DNA from: Thalassospira sp. MCCC 1A01148
GTDB taxonomy: Bacteria > Pseudomonadota > Alphaproteobacteria > Rhodospirillales > Thalassospiraceae
Assembly: GCF_001613795.1 (NCBI RefSeq)
Contig: NZ_LPVZ01000020.1
Coordinates: 930,001-994,000, forward strand
DNA: 64,000 nucleotides
Direction: 5' to 3'
The position numbers and the translations under genes are program-made. Numbering within the stretch: the stretch's first letter is position 1; each line of letters begins with the position of its first letter. The notes beneath the pieces are model-generated. The model saw only the letters and a program-made list of their open reading frames with translations, was not told the origin of the DNA and ran no database searches. Shown piece after piece: positions 56,191 through 64,000 of this stretch.

Positions 56191-57051
56191 CTACTCGGCC
56201 GGAAGATTGTTTTCCTTGCGGAAGGAATGCGCCGGATAAACACCCAGAATGCGGACTTCGTGCGAGAAGAATTGCAGTTCTTCGAGCGCGTGGCGCAGGC
56301 CGAGCTGTTCGGGGTGGGCTTCGACCTCGGCGAAGAACTGGGTCGCGGTGAAGTGGCCTTCGACCATGTAGCTTTCAAGCTTGGTCATGTTGATGCCGTT
56401 GGTGGCAAAACCGCCCAGCGCCTTATAGAGCGCAGCCGCAACGTTGCGCACCCGGAAGACGAAGCTGGTGACGACCGGCGTGCCATCATTGGGAATATCA
56501 AGCGGTTCGCGCGCGAGAATGATAAAGCGCGTGGTGTTGTGTGCGGCGTCTTCGACCTCGGTACGGAGCACATCAAGGCCGTAAATCTCGGCCGCCAGCG
56601 CAGGCGCGATGGCGGCAATTGATTTGTCGCCGCGATCAGCAACTTCCTTGGCGCAGCCCGCGGTATCGGGCCCGACGACCGCATTCACACCGAGTTCCTT
56701 GCGCAGTTTGCGGCATTGGCCAAGCGCGTGAACGTGGCTGTGGATTTCCTTGATGTCCTCGATCCTGGTACCGGGCACAGCAACCAGCGCGTGGTTAATG
56801 CGCAGGAAGGTTTCGCCGATAATATGCACACCGGACTCTGGCAGGATGTGGTGGACGTCCGCCACGCGACCGGCCAGCGTATTGTCAATCGGGATCACCG
56901 CCAGATCGACGTCGCCTTCTTCAAGCGCACCAAAAGCGCCTTCAAAGGTCCTGTACGGTACTGTCGTTGCACCCGGAAAGGCGCGACGGGCTGCCTGATC
57001 TGAATAGGCACCGTGCATTCCCTGAAAAGCGATCCTTTGTTGCGCAGTCAT
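56191..57051 (-). CDS. pheA: Prephenate dehydratase
   Basis: PheA converts prephenate to phenylpyruvate in phenylalanine synthesis. The 286-residue protein has a catalytic domain (RIAFQGMHGAYSDQAARRAFPG; IPIDNTLAGRVADVHHILPES; NTTRFIIL with the TRF motif) and a C-terminal ACT regulatory domain (NGINMTKLESYMVEGHFTATQFFAEVEAH). It lacks a chorismate mutase domain. ATG at 57051 follows CAGGAAACAG; an ATG at 57075 has no good ribosome site. It lies 69 bases after kdsB. Confidence 0.94.
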   Translation of the reverse strand: MTAQQRIAFQGMHGAYSDQAARRAFPGATTVPYRTFEGAFGALEEGDVDLAVIPIDNTLAGRVADVHHILPESGVHIIGETFLRINHALVAVPGTRIEDIKEIHSHVHALGQCRKLRKELGVNAVVGPDTAGCAKEVADRGDKSIAAIAPALAAEIYGLDVLRTEVEDAAHNTTRFIILAREPLDIPNDGTPVVTSFVFRVRNVAAALYKALGGFATNGINMTKLESYMVEGHFTATQFFAEVEAHPEQLGLRHALEELQFFSHEVRILGVYPAHSFRKENNLPAE

Positions 57052-57120
57052 CTGGCTGTTTCCTGAAGTGGTCATGTATTTTGATTATGAACTTAAAGCA
57101 CTTGGTGGCTGGTTCCGCAA

Positions 57121-57861
57121 CTATGCACCCAGCACTTCGCGCGCGCGTTCAAGGTCTTCTTGCGTATCAACGCCAAGCGGCACACCATCCACCAGGGCAA
57201 CCGCAATCACCATGCCGTTTTCAAGCGCGCGCAACTGTTCGAGCTTTTCACGTTGTTCAAGTTCGGCGGGCGGCAGTGAGACAAAACGATCAAGGGCCGC
57301 ACGGCGATAGGTATAAAGACCGATGTGATGATAAAGCGGCCCGTCCCCGTAGGGTGCAGTCGCGCGCGTAAAGTAAAGAGCACGTGCGACACGCCCGGAA
57401 CCAAAGGCCGCGACGGCCTTGACCACATTGGGGTTGGTGCGTTCTTCGTCGCGTTTGATTTCAGCGGCCAAAGTCGCGATATCCACCGACGGGTCAGCAA
57501 GCGGTTCAAACACCGCACGGATGTCGGCGGCATCAATGGTTGGCAGATCGCCCTGCACATTGACCACGGCGTCAAACTTGCCTTCGGGGTCGAATGTCTG
57601 AAGTGCTTGATGCACACGATCCGAACCGCTGGGCAAATCGGGATCGGTCAAAACGGCAATACCCCCGGCAGCCGTAACCGCATCGGCAATTTCCTGTTCG
57701 GCGCAGGCGACCAGAACCGGGCCGATTCCCGCCTCAGACGCGCGTTTCCAAACCTGCACGATCATGGGTTCGCCACAGATATCGGCCAGCGGTTTATTTG
57801 GTAAACGTGTGGACGCCATGCGGGCGGGAATTACAACGACAGGATTGCGCGGGGTCGACAT
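57121..57861 (-). CDS. kdsB: 3-deoxy-manno-octulosonate cytidylyltransferase
   Basis: KdsB activates KDO as CMP-KDO for lipopolysaccharide core synthesis, indicating a Gram-negative outer membrane. The 246-residue protein has [27 protein letters not shown] at the N-terminus, [15 protein letters not shown] near residue 72, [10 protein letters not shown] near 98, and [39 protein letters not shown] near 180-220. ATG at 57861 follows GGAGTAAAG. It is upstream of pheA on the same strand. Confidence 0.95.
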   Translation of the reverse strand: MSTPRNPVVVIPARMASTRLPNKPLADICGEPMIVQVWKRASEAGIGPVLVACAEQEIADAVTAAGGIAVLTDPDLPSGSDRVHQALQTFDPEGKFDAVVNVQGDLPTIDAADIRAVFEPLADPSVDIATLAAEIKRDEERTNPNVVKAVAAFGSGRVARALYFTRATAPYGDGPLYHHIGLYTYRRAALDRFVSLPPAELEQREKLEQLRALENGMVIAVALVDGVPLGVDTQEDLERAREVLGA

Positions 57862-58244
57862 TTCTTTACTCCGATCAGGCACAAATCACCGGTGTTTGAT
57901 CTTGCGCAAAGCATGATGTGAAACAGCAATGGCAGAACACAGGCATTAATCGGCGCGACATTAGCCGGTTTTGGTGTGGCGACGAAAGGCGGAATCGCTT
58001 TTTTGCAGGACACCGGGGGCAATTACGTGAATGCGTTTAGACACTAGACGAAAGTTCTAAGGCAAGCATGTTCACCTTGGTGTTTAAGAAAGGTTGATGC
58101 AAATCGCTGAAACGTATAGTTTCCCACCGATCAGTTTTGCCAGCGGTTACACGTGTGTTTCTCATCAATGAGAGTTGCCGGGGACGCATGGGTAGAACAT
58201 AAAGATAAAACCTGAGAGTGATTAGGCTGTAACGGGGTCCCGTC
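57862..58244. other. Intergenic region between kdsB and the cytochrome c gene
   Basis: A 383-base noncoding region between divergent genes, holding the promoters of both. A few open frames on each strand have no coding character. I see no repeat or clear operator. Confidence 0.55.
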
Positions 58245-58940
58245 ATGAACACGATGGAAATCAACAAGATCGTCGCCGGCGTTATTTGTGCTGTGCTTCT
58301 GGTAGTGGTTGTCGGCAAGGTCGGCAGCGCGCTGGTCAGTCCTGAAGAACTGGAAGCACCGGTATATCCGTTCTCCGAGGACGTGATGGCGGGTGCAAGT
58401 GCGCCTGCTGCTGCACCGGCAGAACCGGCAGGCCCGGAACCGATTCTTGCCATGCTGGCCTCGGCCGATATGGGTGAAGGCGAAAAAGTCTTCAAAAAAT
58501 GCGCATCCTGCCATGACGTCGAAAAAGGCGGCCCGAACAAAACCGGCCCGAACCTTTATGGCATCGTTGGTGCAGACTTTGCGCACAGAGATGACTTCTC
58601 CTACTCCGATAGCATGGCCAACCATGGCGGCAGCTGGGGCTTTGAGGAGCTGAACGAATTCCTTTACAAGCCGCGCGATTACATCGATGGCACCAAAATG
58701 AGCTTTGGCGGTCTGAAAAAGGCCGAAGACCGTGCAGCGGTTATTGCCTGGCTGAACACCAAGTCTGACAACCCGGTCGCCCTGCCCGATCCGGCAGCGG
58801 TCGAAGCCGCGGAAGCGGCCGAAGAGGCTGTTGACGAGGCAGCCGAAGCGGTTGAGGAAGCTGTTGACGAAGCAGCCACCGCCGTTGAGGGTGCCGCCGA
58901 AGAAGCCGGCGACGCGATTGACGCGGCCACCGCGCAATAA
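58245..58940 (+). CDS. Membrane-anchored cytochrome c with acidic Ala/Glu-rich tail
   Basis: A 231-residue cytochrome of the CycM/c552 type. It has one N-terminal membrane helix (IVAGVICAVLLVVVVGKVGSAL), an Ala/Pro-rich linker (~48-68), and a class I cytochrome c domain with CASCH at residues 86-90 and a Met ligand at about residue 152 (GTKMSFGG). After the heme domain come about 50 residues of Glu, Ala, Val and Asp in near 11-residue repeats (EEAVDEAAEAV), probably a long acidic helix. It probably carries electrons from the bc1 complex to an oxidase. Confidence 0.9.
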   Translation: MNTMEINKIVAGVICAVLLVVVVGKVGSALVSPEELEAPVYPFSEDVMAGASAPAAAPAEPAGPEPILAMLASADMGEGEKVFKKCASCHDVEKGGPNKTGPNLYGIVGADFAHRDDFSYSDSMANHGGSWGFEELNEFLYKPRDYIDGTKMSFGGLKKAEDRAAVIAWLNTKSDNPVALPDPAAVEAAEAAEEAVDEAAEAVEEAVDEAATAVEGAAEEAGDAIDAATAQ

Positions 58941-59128
58941 GCACGCAATAAAGACATCGTCTGACCATCAATCTGTGGTCAGCACCGATTTCGCAGGGGA
59001 CAGGAAACTGTCCCCTGTTTGCATTTGGGTGTTTGTTTCGGATCACGGCCCAAGGCGTTCTTGCGTTCCGGGTCCAAAGCAGAAATATTACCGCCCACAT
59101 AACATCAACTGCCTGCAGGAATGCCTTT

Positions 59129-59911
59129 ATGGAAAATCTCGACCCGTTTTTGGAAATTGCCCACAAGCTGGCAGATGCGGCGCGCCCTGTTGTGCGCAAA
59201 TATTACCGCACCCCGGTCGCGGTTGACGTAAAGGCCGATGACAGCCCGGTGACGATTGCGGATCGCGAGGTTGAACGCACCATGCGCGATATCCTGAATG
59301 CGGAATTGCCCGACCATGGCATTCTGGGCGAGGAACATGGCCGCGAAAATGTTGATGCGGAATATGTCTGGGTGCTTGATCCGATTGACGGGACCAAATC
59401 GTTCATTGCCGGCAAGCCGAGCTTTGCGACCCTGATCGCGCTTTGCCACAAGGGAACCCCGGTTCTGGGCATTATTGATCAGGCGATTACCGATGAACGC
59501 TGGGTCGGCGTCATGGGACAGGCCAGCACGATGAATGGCGTTGAGATCAGCGCACGCGAATGCGAAGAGCTGAAAAGTGCGACCTTCTTTACCACCGCGC
59601 CTGAACTGTTCAAGGGCGATGCCGCCAAGGCCTACGCGGCGATTTCGAAGAACTGCCGTGTGCCGATGTACGGGGTGGATGCCTATGCCTATGGCCTGAC
59701 CGCCCTTGGCCTTGCCGATACGGTGGTTGAGACCGGAATGCAGGCATATGATTTTTGTGCGCTGGTGCCGGTTGTCGAGGGTGCGGGCGGTGTGATGACC
59801 GACTGGTCGGGCAAGCCGCTTGATATCGATAGTGCCGGTGATGTGGTTGCCAGTGGTGATGCGCGTTGCCATCAGGATGTTCTGGCAACGATCAAGGCCG
59901 CGATGGCCTGA
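59129..59911 (+). CDS. Inositol-monophosphatase-family phosphatase, histidinol-phosphatase type (copy 1)
   Basis: A 260-residue Mg-dependent phosphatase. Metal-binding motifs are ADREVERTMRD...HGILGEEHG, then WVLDPIDGTKSFIAGKPSF near residue 85, and GMQAYDFCALVPVVEGAGGVMTDWSG near 215. This spacing matches the HisN-type histidinol-phosphatases. ATG at 59129 follows CAGGAATG; the frame is open to 59033. A paralogue follows 60 bases downstream. Inositol phosphatase or another sugar phosphatase is the alternative. Confidence 0.87.
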   Translation: MENLDPFLEIAHKLADAARPVVRKYYRTPVAVDVKADDSPVTIADREVERTMRDILNAELPDHGILGEEHGRENVDAEYVWVLDPIDGTKSFIAGKPSFATLIALCHKGTPVLGIIDQAITDERWVGVMGQASTMNGVEISARECEELKSATFFTTAPELFKGDAAKAYAAISKNCRVPMYGVDAYAYGLTALGLADTVVETGMQAYDFCALVPVVEGAGGVMTDWSGKPLDIDSAGDVVASGDARCHQDVLATIKAAMA

Positions 59912-59971
59912 TCGCATTTACCGTCTGACCGCGCCGCCACCCAACTGATCTTGCCGAATACTGGAAATCCG

Positions 59972-60763
59972 ATGACCAACAATGCCCCGTTTCTCGATAT
60001 GGCCCACAAGCTTGCCGATGCGGCGCGCCCGGTGCTGCAAAGCTATTACCGCAAGCCGCTTGATATCGATGAAAAGGGTGATGCCAGCCTGGTCACCGAC
60101 GCCGACCGGGCGATCGAGCGCACCATGCGCGACCTGATCAATGCGGAACTGCCCGATCACGGCATTCTGGGCGAGGAATACGGCCCGGAAAACCTTGATG
60201 CGGAATATGTCTGGATCCTTGATCCGATTGACGGCACCAAATCATTCATTACCGGCAAGCCCAGCTTCAACACCCTGATTGCACTGTGCCGCAATGGCAA
60301 GCCGGTGCTGGGCGTGATCGATCAGGCGATCCTTGATGAACGCTGGATCGGGGTGGACGGACAGCCCACCACGCTTAATGGCAAGGCGGTCACGGCACGT
60401 GAATGCCAACACCTGAAAGATGCCACCATTTTCACCACCGGACCGGATCTTTTCATTGATCCAAAGGCAATTGCCGGATACGAGGCGATCTTTGGTGCCG
60501 CGAGGCAGCCAATTTACGGGATTGATTCATATGGCTATGGCCTGATTGCCATGGGGTTTGGCGATGTGTTGGTGGAATCCAATCTGCAGCCCTATGATTT
60601 CTGTGCCGCGGTGCCGGTGATTGAGGGTGCGGGCGGGATCATCACTGATTGGGATGGCAATGCCCTTACGATGCACAGTGGCGATCTGGTGATTGCCAGT
60701 GGTGATGCGCGTGCCCATGCCGAAGGGCTTGCGGTTTTGCAAAAGGCCATCGCGCAGGATTGA
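59972..60763 (+). CDS. Inositol-monophosphatase-family phosphatase, histidinol-phosphatase type (copy 2)
   Basis: A 263-residue paralogue of the previous gene with the same motifs (DADRAIERTMRDLINAELPDHGILGEEYG, WILDPIDGTKSFITGKPSF, QPYDFCAAVPVIEGAGGIITDWDG) and clear similarity along its length. Differences concentrate in the region after residue 140 (for example TTGPDLFIDPKAIAGYEAIFG against TTAPELFKGDAAKAYAAIS). ATG at 59972 follows GGAAATCC. One of the two may serve histidine synthesis; the other may have another substrate. Confidence 0.87.
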   Translation: MTNNAPFLDMAHKLADAARPVLQSYYRKPLDIDEKGDASLVTDADRAIERTMRDLINAELPDHGILGEEYGPENLDAEYVWILDPIDGTKSFITGKPSFNTLIALCRNGKPVLGVIDQAILDERWIGVDGQPTTLNGKAVTARECQHLKDATIFTTGPDLFIDPKAIAGYEAIFGAARQPIYGIDSYGYGLIAMGFGDVLVESNLQPYDFCAAVPVIEGAGGIITDWDGNALTMHSGDLVIASGDARAHAEGLAVLQKAIAQD

Positions 60764-60852
60764 GGCCTGCCGTAACTGGTTGGCGAATGGTGACCTTTCG
60801 GGCACACTTGCCGTGATCAGGGCAACATCACGGCAACAGGTTGGGCAGCGCC

Positions 60853-62070
60853 ATGTTTGAATGGGTGATCATTCTTTTTCTCGGCTCCGGGCTGATATAC
60901 GGGCTGCAATCACGTCGCCTGCAACGGCGTAATATTTCATCGCCGATGATGATGTTTCTGACCGGGATGCTGGTGGCCCTGCCGCTTGGCATTTGGCACG
61001 GTGCGCCGCTTGATGCGCTTTCGGGCAGCATTCATTTTGCCACCGGCTTTGCCGAGATGACGCTGGCGATCATTCTGTTTCTTGATGCCGCTGTTCTGAA
61101 TTACCGCAAGGAAAGTGCCGCGCGCAACGTGGCGATCCGGCTTTTGCTGGTGGGCCTGCCGCTCACCATCGGGGTGACATGGACCTTTATCGTCGGGCTT
61201 GATCCATCCATCGGGTTGGTGTCGGCACTCATCCTGGCACTTATTGTCAGCCCGACCGATGCCGCCCTTGGCCGACCTGTGCTTGAAAACAAGGGCGTGC
61301 CCGAACCGGTCCGCCAGGGCATCAATATTGAAAGCGGGCTGAATGACGGGCTGGTCCTGCCGGTTTTCACCACGGCGGTGTTGCTTGAAGCCAATCTTCT
61401 GAGTAACGGACATCAGGGCTGGGTGGCCGAGGCGCTGCTTGAAATTTCAATCGGTGCCGTGATCGGGGTTGTATCTGGCTTCGTGATCGGGCAAGTCGTT
61501 AATCATGCGGTCAAGCACCGCACCATGGTCGTGCGGTTTGAAAGACTGCTTGGTGTTCTGGCAGCGCTTTTCATTTTCCTTCTGGCCGAGGAATTGGGCG
61601 GCAATGGCTTTGTTGCGGCCTTTGCCGGGGGGCTTGCGCTTAATATCTCGAGCGACAAGGTGCGCGATACCATCGAAAGCTTTGGCGAGGCCGAGTCAGA
61701 GCTTTTGACCATGCTGACATTCTTTGTCTTTGGCCTGATCGTTGTGCCAGCACTTTATGACGCCTGGACATGGCAGATGCTGGTGTTTTCCATTGCAAGC
61801 CTTGCTGTGCTGCGCCCGCTTTGTGTCTGGATTTGCATGATTGGCAGCCCCTATAGCCTGGGCGAGAAGCTTTATATCGGCTGGTTCGGACCGCGCGGGA
61901 TTGCATCGGTGATTTACATGCTGATCATGGCAACCATGATCGAGCCGGGCACGTTCAAGCCGCTGTTTGCGGCAGGTGCGATGATTATCTGCATCAGCAT
62001 TGTCGCGCACGGTATTACAGCCGCCCCGGCATCACACGCACTGGTGCGCTATCTGGCGCGAAAATCCTAG
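60853..62070 (+). CDS. Na+(K+)/H+ antiporter of the CPA1/NhaP family
   Basis: A 405-residue membrane antiporter with about twelve helices. The core is typical: LALIVSPTDAALGRPVLENKGVPEPVRQGINIESGLNDGLVLPVFTTAVLLEANL near residues 130-190, and GFVAAFAGGLALN near 255. It continues to IGWFGPRGIASVIYMLIMATM near 350. Start is the ATG at 60853 rather than the TTG at 60841. No cytoplasmic RCK domain is present. It exchanges cations for protons across the inner membrane, in keeping with a salt-exposed habitat. Confidence 0.88.
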   Translation: MFEWVIILFLGSGLIYGLQSRRLQRRNISSPMMMFLTGMLVALPLGIWHGAPLDALSGSIHFATGFAEMTLAIILFLDAAVLNYRKESAARNVAIRLLLVGLPLTIGVTWTFIVGLDPSIGLVSALILALIVSPTDAALGRPVLENKGVPEPVRQGINIESGLNDGLVLPVFTTAVLLEANLLSNGHQGWVAEALLEISIGAVIGVVSGFVIGQVVNHAVKHRTMVVRFERLLGVLAALFIFLLAEELGGNGFVAAFAGGLALNISSDKVRDTIESFGEAESELLTMLTFFVFGLIVVPALYDAWTWQMLVFSIASLAVLRPLCVWICMIGSPYSLGEKLYIGWFGPRGIASVIYMLIMATMIEPGTFKPLFAAGAMIICISIVAHGITAAPASHALVRYLARKS

Positions 62071-62127
62071 TCGGGCAAGCCCCTTTGGGAGCGGCGGGCA
62101 GACATAAAAAGTCCCTGCCCGGTCAGC

Positions 62128-62787
62128 TTATTGCTGGGTGATGGCAAGGCGGATGCCAAGCGCGATGAACATGGTGCCAAGGGCACGATGCAACCACGCG
62201 CCAAGCCTGCGGCTGCCCTTGATCCGCCCGGCAGCGGATGCCACAGCCATGACCAGCATGCCTTCAACGACAAGTGCGATCAACAGCACCACCAGCCCCA
62301 GAACAAGAAACTGGGTCGCCCCATTGCCCATGGCCGGATCGACAAATTGCGGCAGAAAGGCCATGAAGAAAATCGCGACCTTTGGATTGAGCACATCAAT
62401 CATTACCCCCTGACGCCAGGCGGCAAATGCTGTCATCGGTTTTGTTGAAACGGGTGCTGCCGGTTCATCGGAGCCGGCATCGTTGGCGGATTTGGCAAAA
62501 CTGCTGCGCAGCGCCCCGAGACCAAGCCAGACCAGATAAGCCACCCCGATCCATTTGACGATGGCAAAGGCAAGGGCGGAAGTCGCAAGGATTGCGGACA
62601 AACCAAGGGTCGCCGCCAGCACATGCACAAACGCCCCGGACACCACACCAAAGGATGAAAACAAGCCGATCTTGCGCCCGTAAACGGCCGTCTGCCCGAC
62701 AATATAGGCCATATCCGGCCCGGGCGAGATATTGAGCAACAGTGCGGCGATCAGAAACGGCGTATAGGCAACGAACAGCTCGATCAT
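62128..62787 (-). CDS. LysE/RhtB-family amino acid exporter
   Basis: A 219-residue inner-membrane protein with six hydrophobic segments and the LysE-family start LLNISPGPDMAYIVGQTAVYGRKIGLFSSFGVVSGAFVHVLAATLGLSAIL. LNPKVAIFFMAFLPQFVDP is near residue 130. It overlaps the DinB-family gene by 4 bases (62784-62787), so the two are co-translated. The exported amino acid is not known. Confidence 0.9.
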   Translation of the reverse strand: MIELFVAYTPFLIAALLLNISPGPDMAYIVGQTAVYGRKIGLFSSFGVVSGAFVHVLAATLGLSAILATSALAFAIVKWIGVAYLVWLGLGALRSSFAKSANDAGSDEPAAPVSTKPMTAFAAWRQGVMIDVLNPKVAIFFMAFLPQFVDPAMGNGATQFLVLGLVVLLIALVVEGMLVMAVASAAGRIKGSRRLGAWLHRALGTMFIALGIRLAITQQ

Positions 62788-63284
62788 GCCAGCAGTTCCC
62801 GACCGAAATAGATCAGGTCAATCTCAAGCGGACCTGAGCCGGCCTCAATCAGCATATTGGACAGTTGCCCGCGATGATGGGTCTGATGGTTGAACATATG
62901 CCCCAAAATCAGATCGCGCGGCATGGTATAGGCCCCGGCGGTAACGGACTGATAGCTTAGATCGGATGTGACTTCGGCGTCGGTCAGGTTTCTGGTGAAT
63001 TCAAGGATCGCCTGATCTTCGGCTTCGCGCGCGGTACGCAGTTCATCGAAGTCTTCGTAAAGCACAGTATCAAGCGCCATGGTCACCGGACTACCCAGCA
63101 AGCGCCCCATCCAAAGCCGGTCGGCAACGACAAGATGGTTGAGTGTGCGCATGATTGACGGGAAGAAGGCGCGGCGGGGCGCGTCCAGTTCGGCCTTTGA
63201 CAATTTTGCGCAGGCATCATAGGCATGGGTATTGGCCCAGATATTATATTGCGCCATGCGTTCGAAATAGGCCGCACCGTTCAT
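62784..63284 (-). CDS. DinB-family protein
   Basis: A 166-residue four-helix-bundle protein of the DinB/YfiT superfamily. It has the N-terminal MAQYNIWANTHAYDACAKL, LNHLVVADRLWMGRLLG, and a metal-site segment HMFNHQTHHRGQLSNML with three histidines. Such proteins are putative metal-dependent thiol transferases or hydrolases. The stop overlaps the LysE gene start. Confidence 0.88.
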   Translation of the reverse strand: MNGAAYFERMAQYNIWANTHAYDACAKLSKAELDAPRRAFFPSIMRTLNHLVVADRLWMGRLLGSPVTMALDTVLYEDFDELRTAREAEDQAILEFTRNLTDAEVTSDLSYQSVTAGAYTMPRDLILGHMFNHQTHHRGQLSNMLIEAGSGPLEIDLIYFGRELLA

Positions 63285-63329
63285 CTTCTTACTCCGTCTT
63301 TAGATCTGCCTTTGGGGTCGCGGTCGCGA

Positions 63330-64000
63330 TCAGGACTTCGCCGCCGGATTTGGCGTGCAGGTGGTCGAAACTGGCACCGCCGCCGGTGCGACCTGTTCAA
63401 GCACCTGACTTGCCGGTTTGGGCACACGTTTGGTCAGAATAACCACGTTGCCCACCAAAGTCAGTGCAACACCCCAGATAATATTGCCTGTCCAGTGGAA
63501 ATCCTCAAACCAGGTCGACAGCAACAGCGCGACAATCGGAAACATCACCGAACTATATGCCGCACGATCCGGCCCGATCTTGCCCAGAAGCGTCAGATAG
63601 AAGCCAAAGCCCAGAACCGACCCGAACAATGCGAGATAGACCAGTGCTGCCATGAAGCTGGCACTCGGATCAAAGGAAACCGGAATCCCGGCAAGGGCGA
63701 TATAGCCAAACAGCAAGACCGTGCCATAAAGCATGCCAAAGGCATTGGCCTGCATGACCGGCACGCCGCGCGCATGGTTGCGGGCTGATGCCATATTGCC
63801 AAGCGATGCGATGTAACTGCCCGCAAGGGATACCAGAAGCCCGATGCTGCCACCTGTGGTGAGATCAAATGCGGCCAGATCGTTGGCAAACACCATGGCA
63901 ATGCCGGTAAGGCCAATCCCGGCCCCGATCAAAGTGCGGGTTTCGGGGCGGCGGCGGAAAAAGATCACGCCATTAATCATGTTCATGATGACGATGGTCG
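63330..64000 (-). CDS. EamA-family drug/metabolite transporter (partial, 5' end outside window)
   Basis: The C-terminal ~220 residues of a DMT-superfamily transporter. The frame runs through the right edge (TIVIMNMINGVIFFRRRPETRTLIGAGIGLTGIAMVF...), so the ATG at 63984-63986 is internal. The second EamA repeat is visible (LGFGFYLTLLGKIGPDRAAYSSVMFPIVALLLSTWFEDFHWTGNIIWGVALTLVGNVVIL). It ends in a 35-residue Pro/Ala/Thr-rich tail. Substrate unknown. Confidence 0.87.
   Translation of the reverse strand, partial: TIVIMNMINGVIFFRRRPETRTLIGAGIGLTGIAMVFANDLAAFDLTTGGSIGLLVSLAGSYIASLGNMASARNHARGVPVMQANAFGMLYGTVLLFGYIALAGIPVSFDPSASFMAALVYLALFGSVLGFGFYLTLLGKIGPDRAAYSSVMFPIVALLLSTWFEDFHWTGNIIWGVALTLVGNVVILTKRVPKPASQVLEQVAPAAVPVSTTCTPNPAAKS

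Overview
The window looks like chromosomal DNA of a free-living marine alphaproteobacterium. The gene styles and the gene set (membrane PuuD urate oxidase, Urt urea transporter, psp operon with its own pspF, ethylmalonyl-CoA-pathway-like enzymes, several LysR regulators and chemoreceptors) are most like Rhodospirillales such as Thalassospira. That name is an inference from gene content; no rRNA or marker gene is present. Coding density is high, and I found no rRNA, tRNA, CRISPR array, prophage or transposase gene.

Layout. 1-4.6 kb: urea ABC transporter urtABCD (minus strand, urtD cut by the window edge) with a good sigma-54 promoter in front of urtA. 5-7 kb: a LysR regulator divergent from a Tat-exported metallo-beta-lactamase-fold hydrolase. 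7.1-8.3 kb: puuD. 8.6-13.1 kb: LysR, acetylpolyamine-type deacetylase, soluble chemoreceptor with a separate PAS protein, and a small unknown gene. 13.2-18.7 kb: BMP-type nucleoside/purine ABC importer and guanine deaminase. 19-24.3 kb: xdhC-xdhB-xdhA-uraH. 25-28.1 kb: divergent puuE-uraD-alc-allA. Together with puuD and urtABCD these give a near-complete route: purine uptake, guanine to xanthine, urate, 5-hydroxyisourate, OHCU, allantoin, allantoate, ureidoglycolate, then glyoxylate plus urea, with urea also scavenged from outside.

28-32.6 kb: a TPR lipoprotein and sdhCDAB. 33-35 kb: a mesaconyl-CoA-hydratase-like protein and a malyl-CoA thioesterase/lyase. 35-39 kb: an accessory patch with a serine hydrolase, a secreted EndoU-type nuclease with a small acidic neighbour, an AAA ATPase and a REP-like palindrome. 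39.1-42.3 kb: pspC, pspB and pspA, divergent from pspF, plus an unknown gene. 42.4-48.8 kb: two acyl-CoA dehydrogenases, carbonic anhydrase, sbtA/sbtB bicarbonate transport and a thioesterase-ivd-thiolase operon behind a LiuR-like palindrome. 48.8-49.4 kb: a strongly G-rich noncoding stretch. 49.4-57.9 kb: solute-binding protein, DEAD-box helicase with an RG-rich tail, Cache chemoreceptor, atypical SDR, LysR, pheA and kdsB. 58.2-64 kb: membrane cytochrome c, a tandem pair of inositol-phosphatase-fold enzymes, a Na+/H+ antiporter, LysE and DinB proteins, and a truncated EamA transporter.

The most unusual thing is a pair of 265-bp, direct-oriented, highly structured repeats (18791-19055 and 24370-24634). 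They bracket uraH-xdhABC almost to the base: one ends 24 bp before the uraH start codon and the other supplies the xdhC stop codon. Each folds as an outer inverted repeat holding two internal hairpins, and the two copies differ by compensatory base changes in all three stems.
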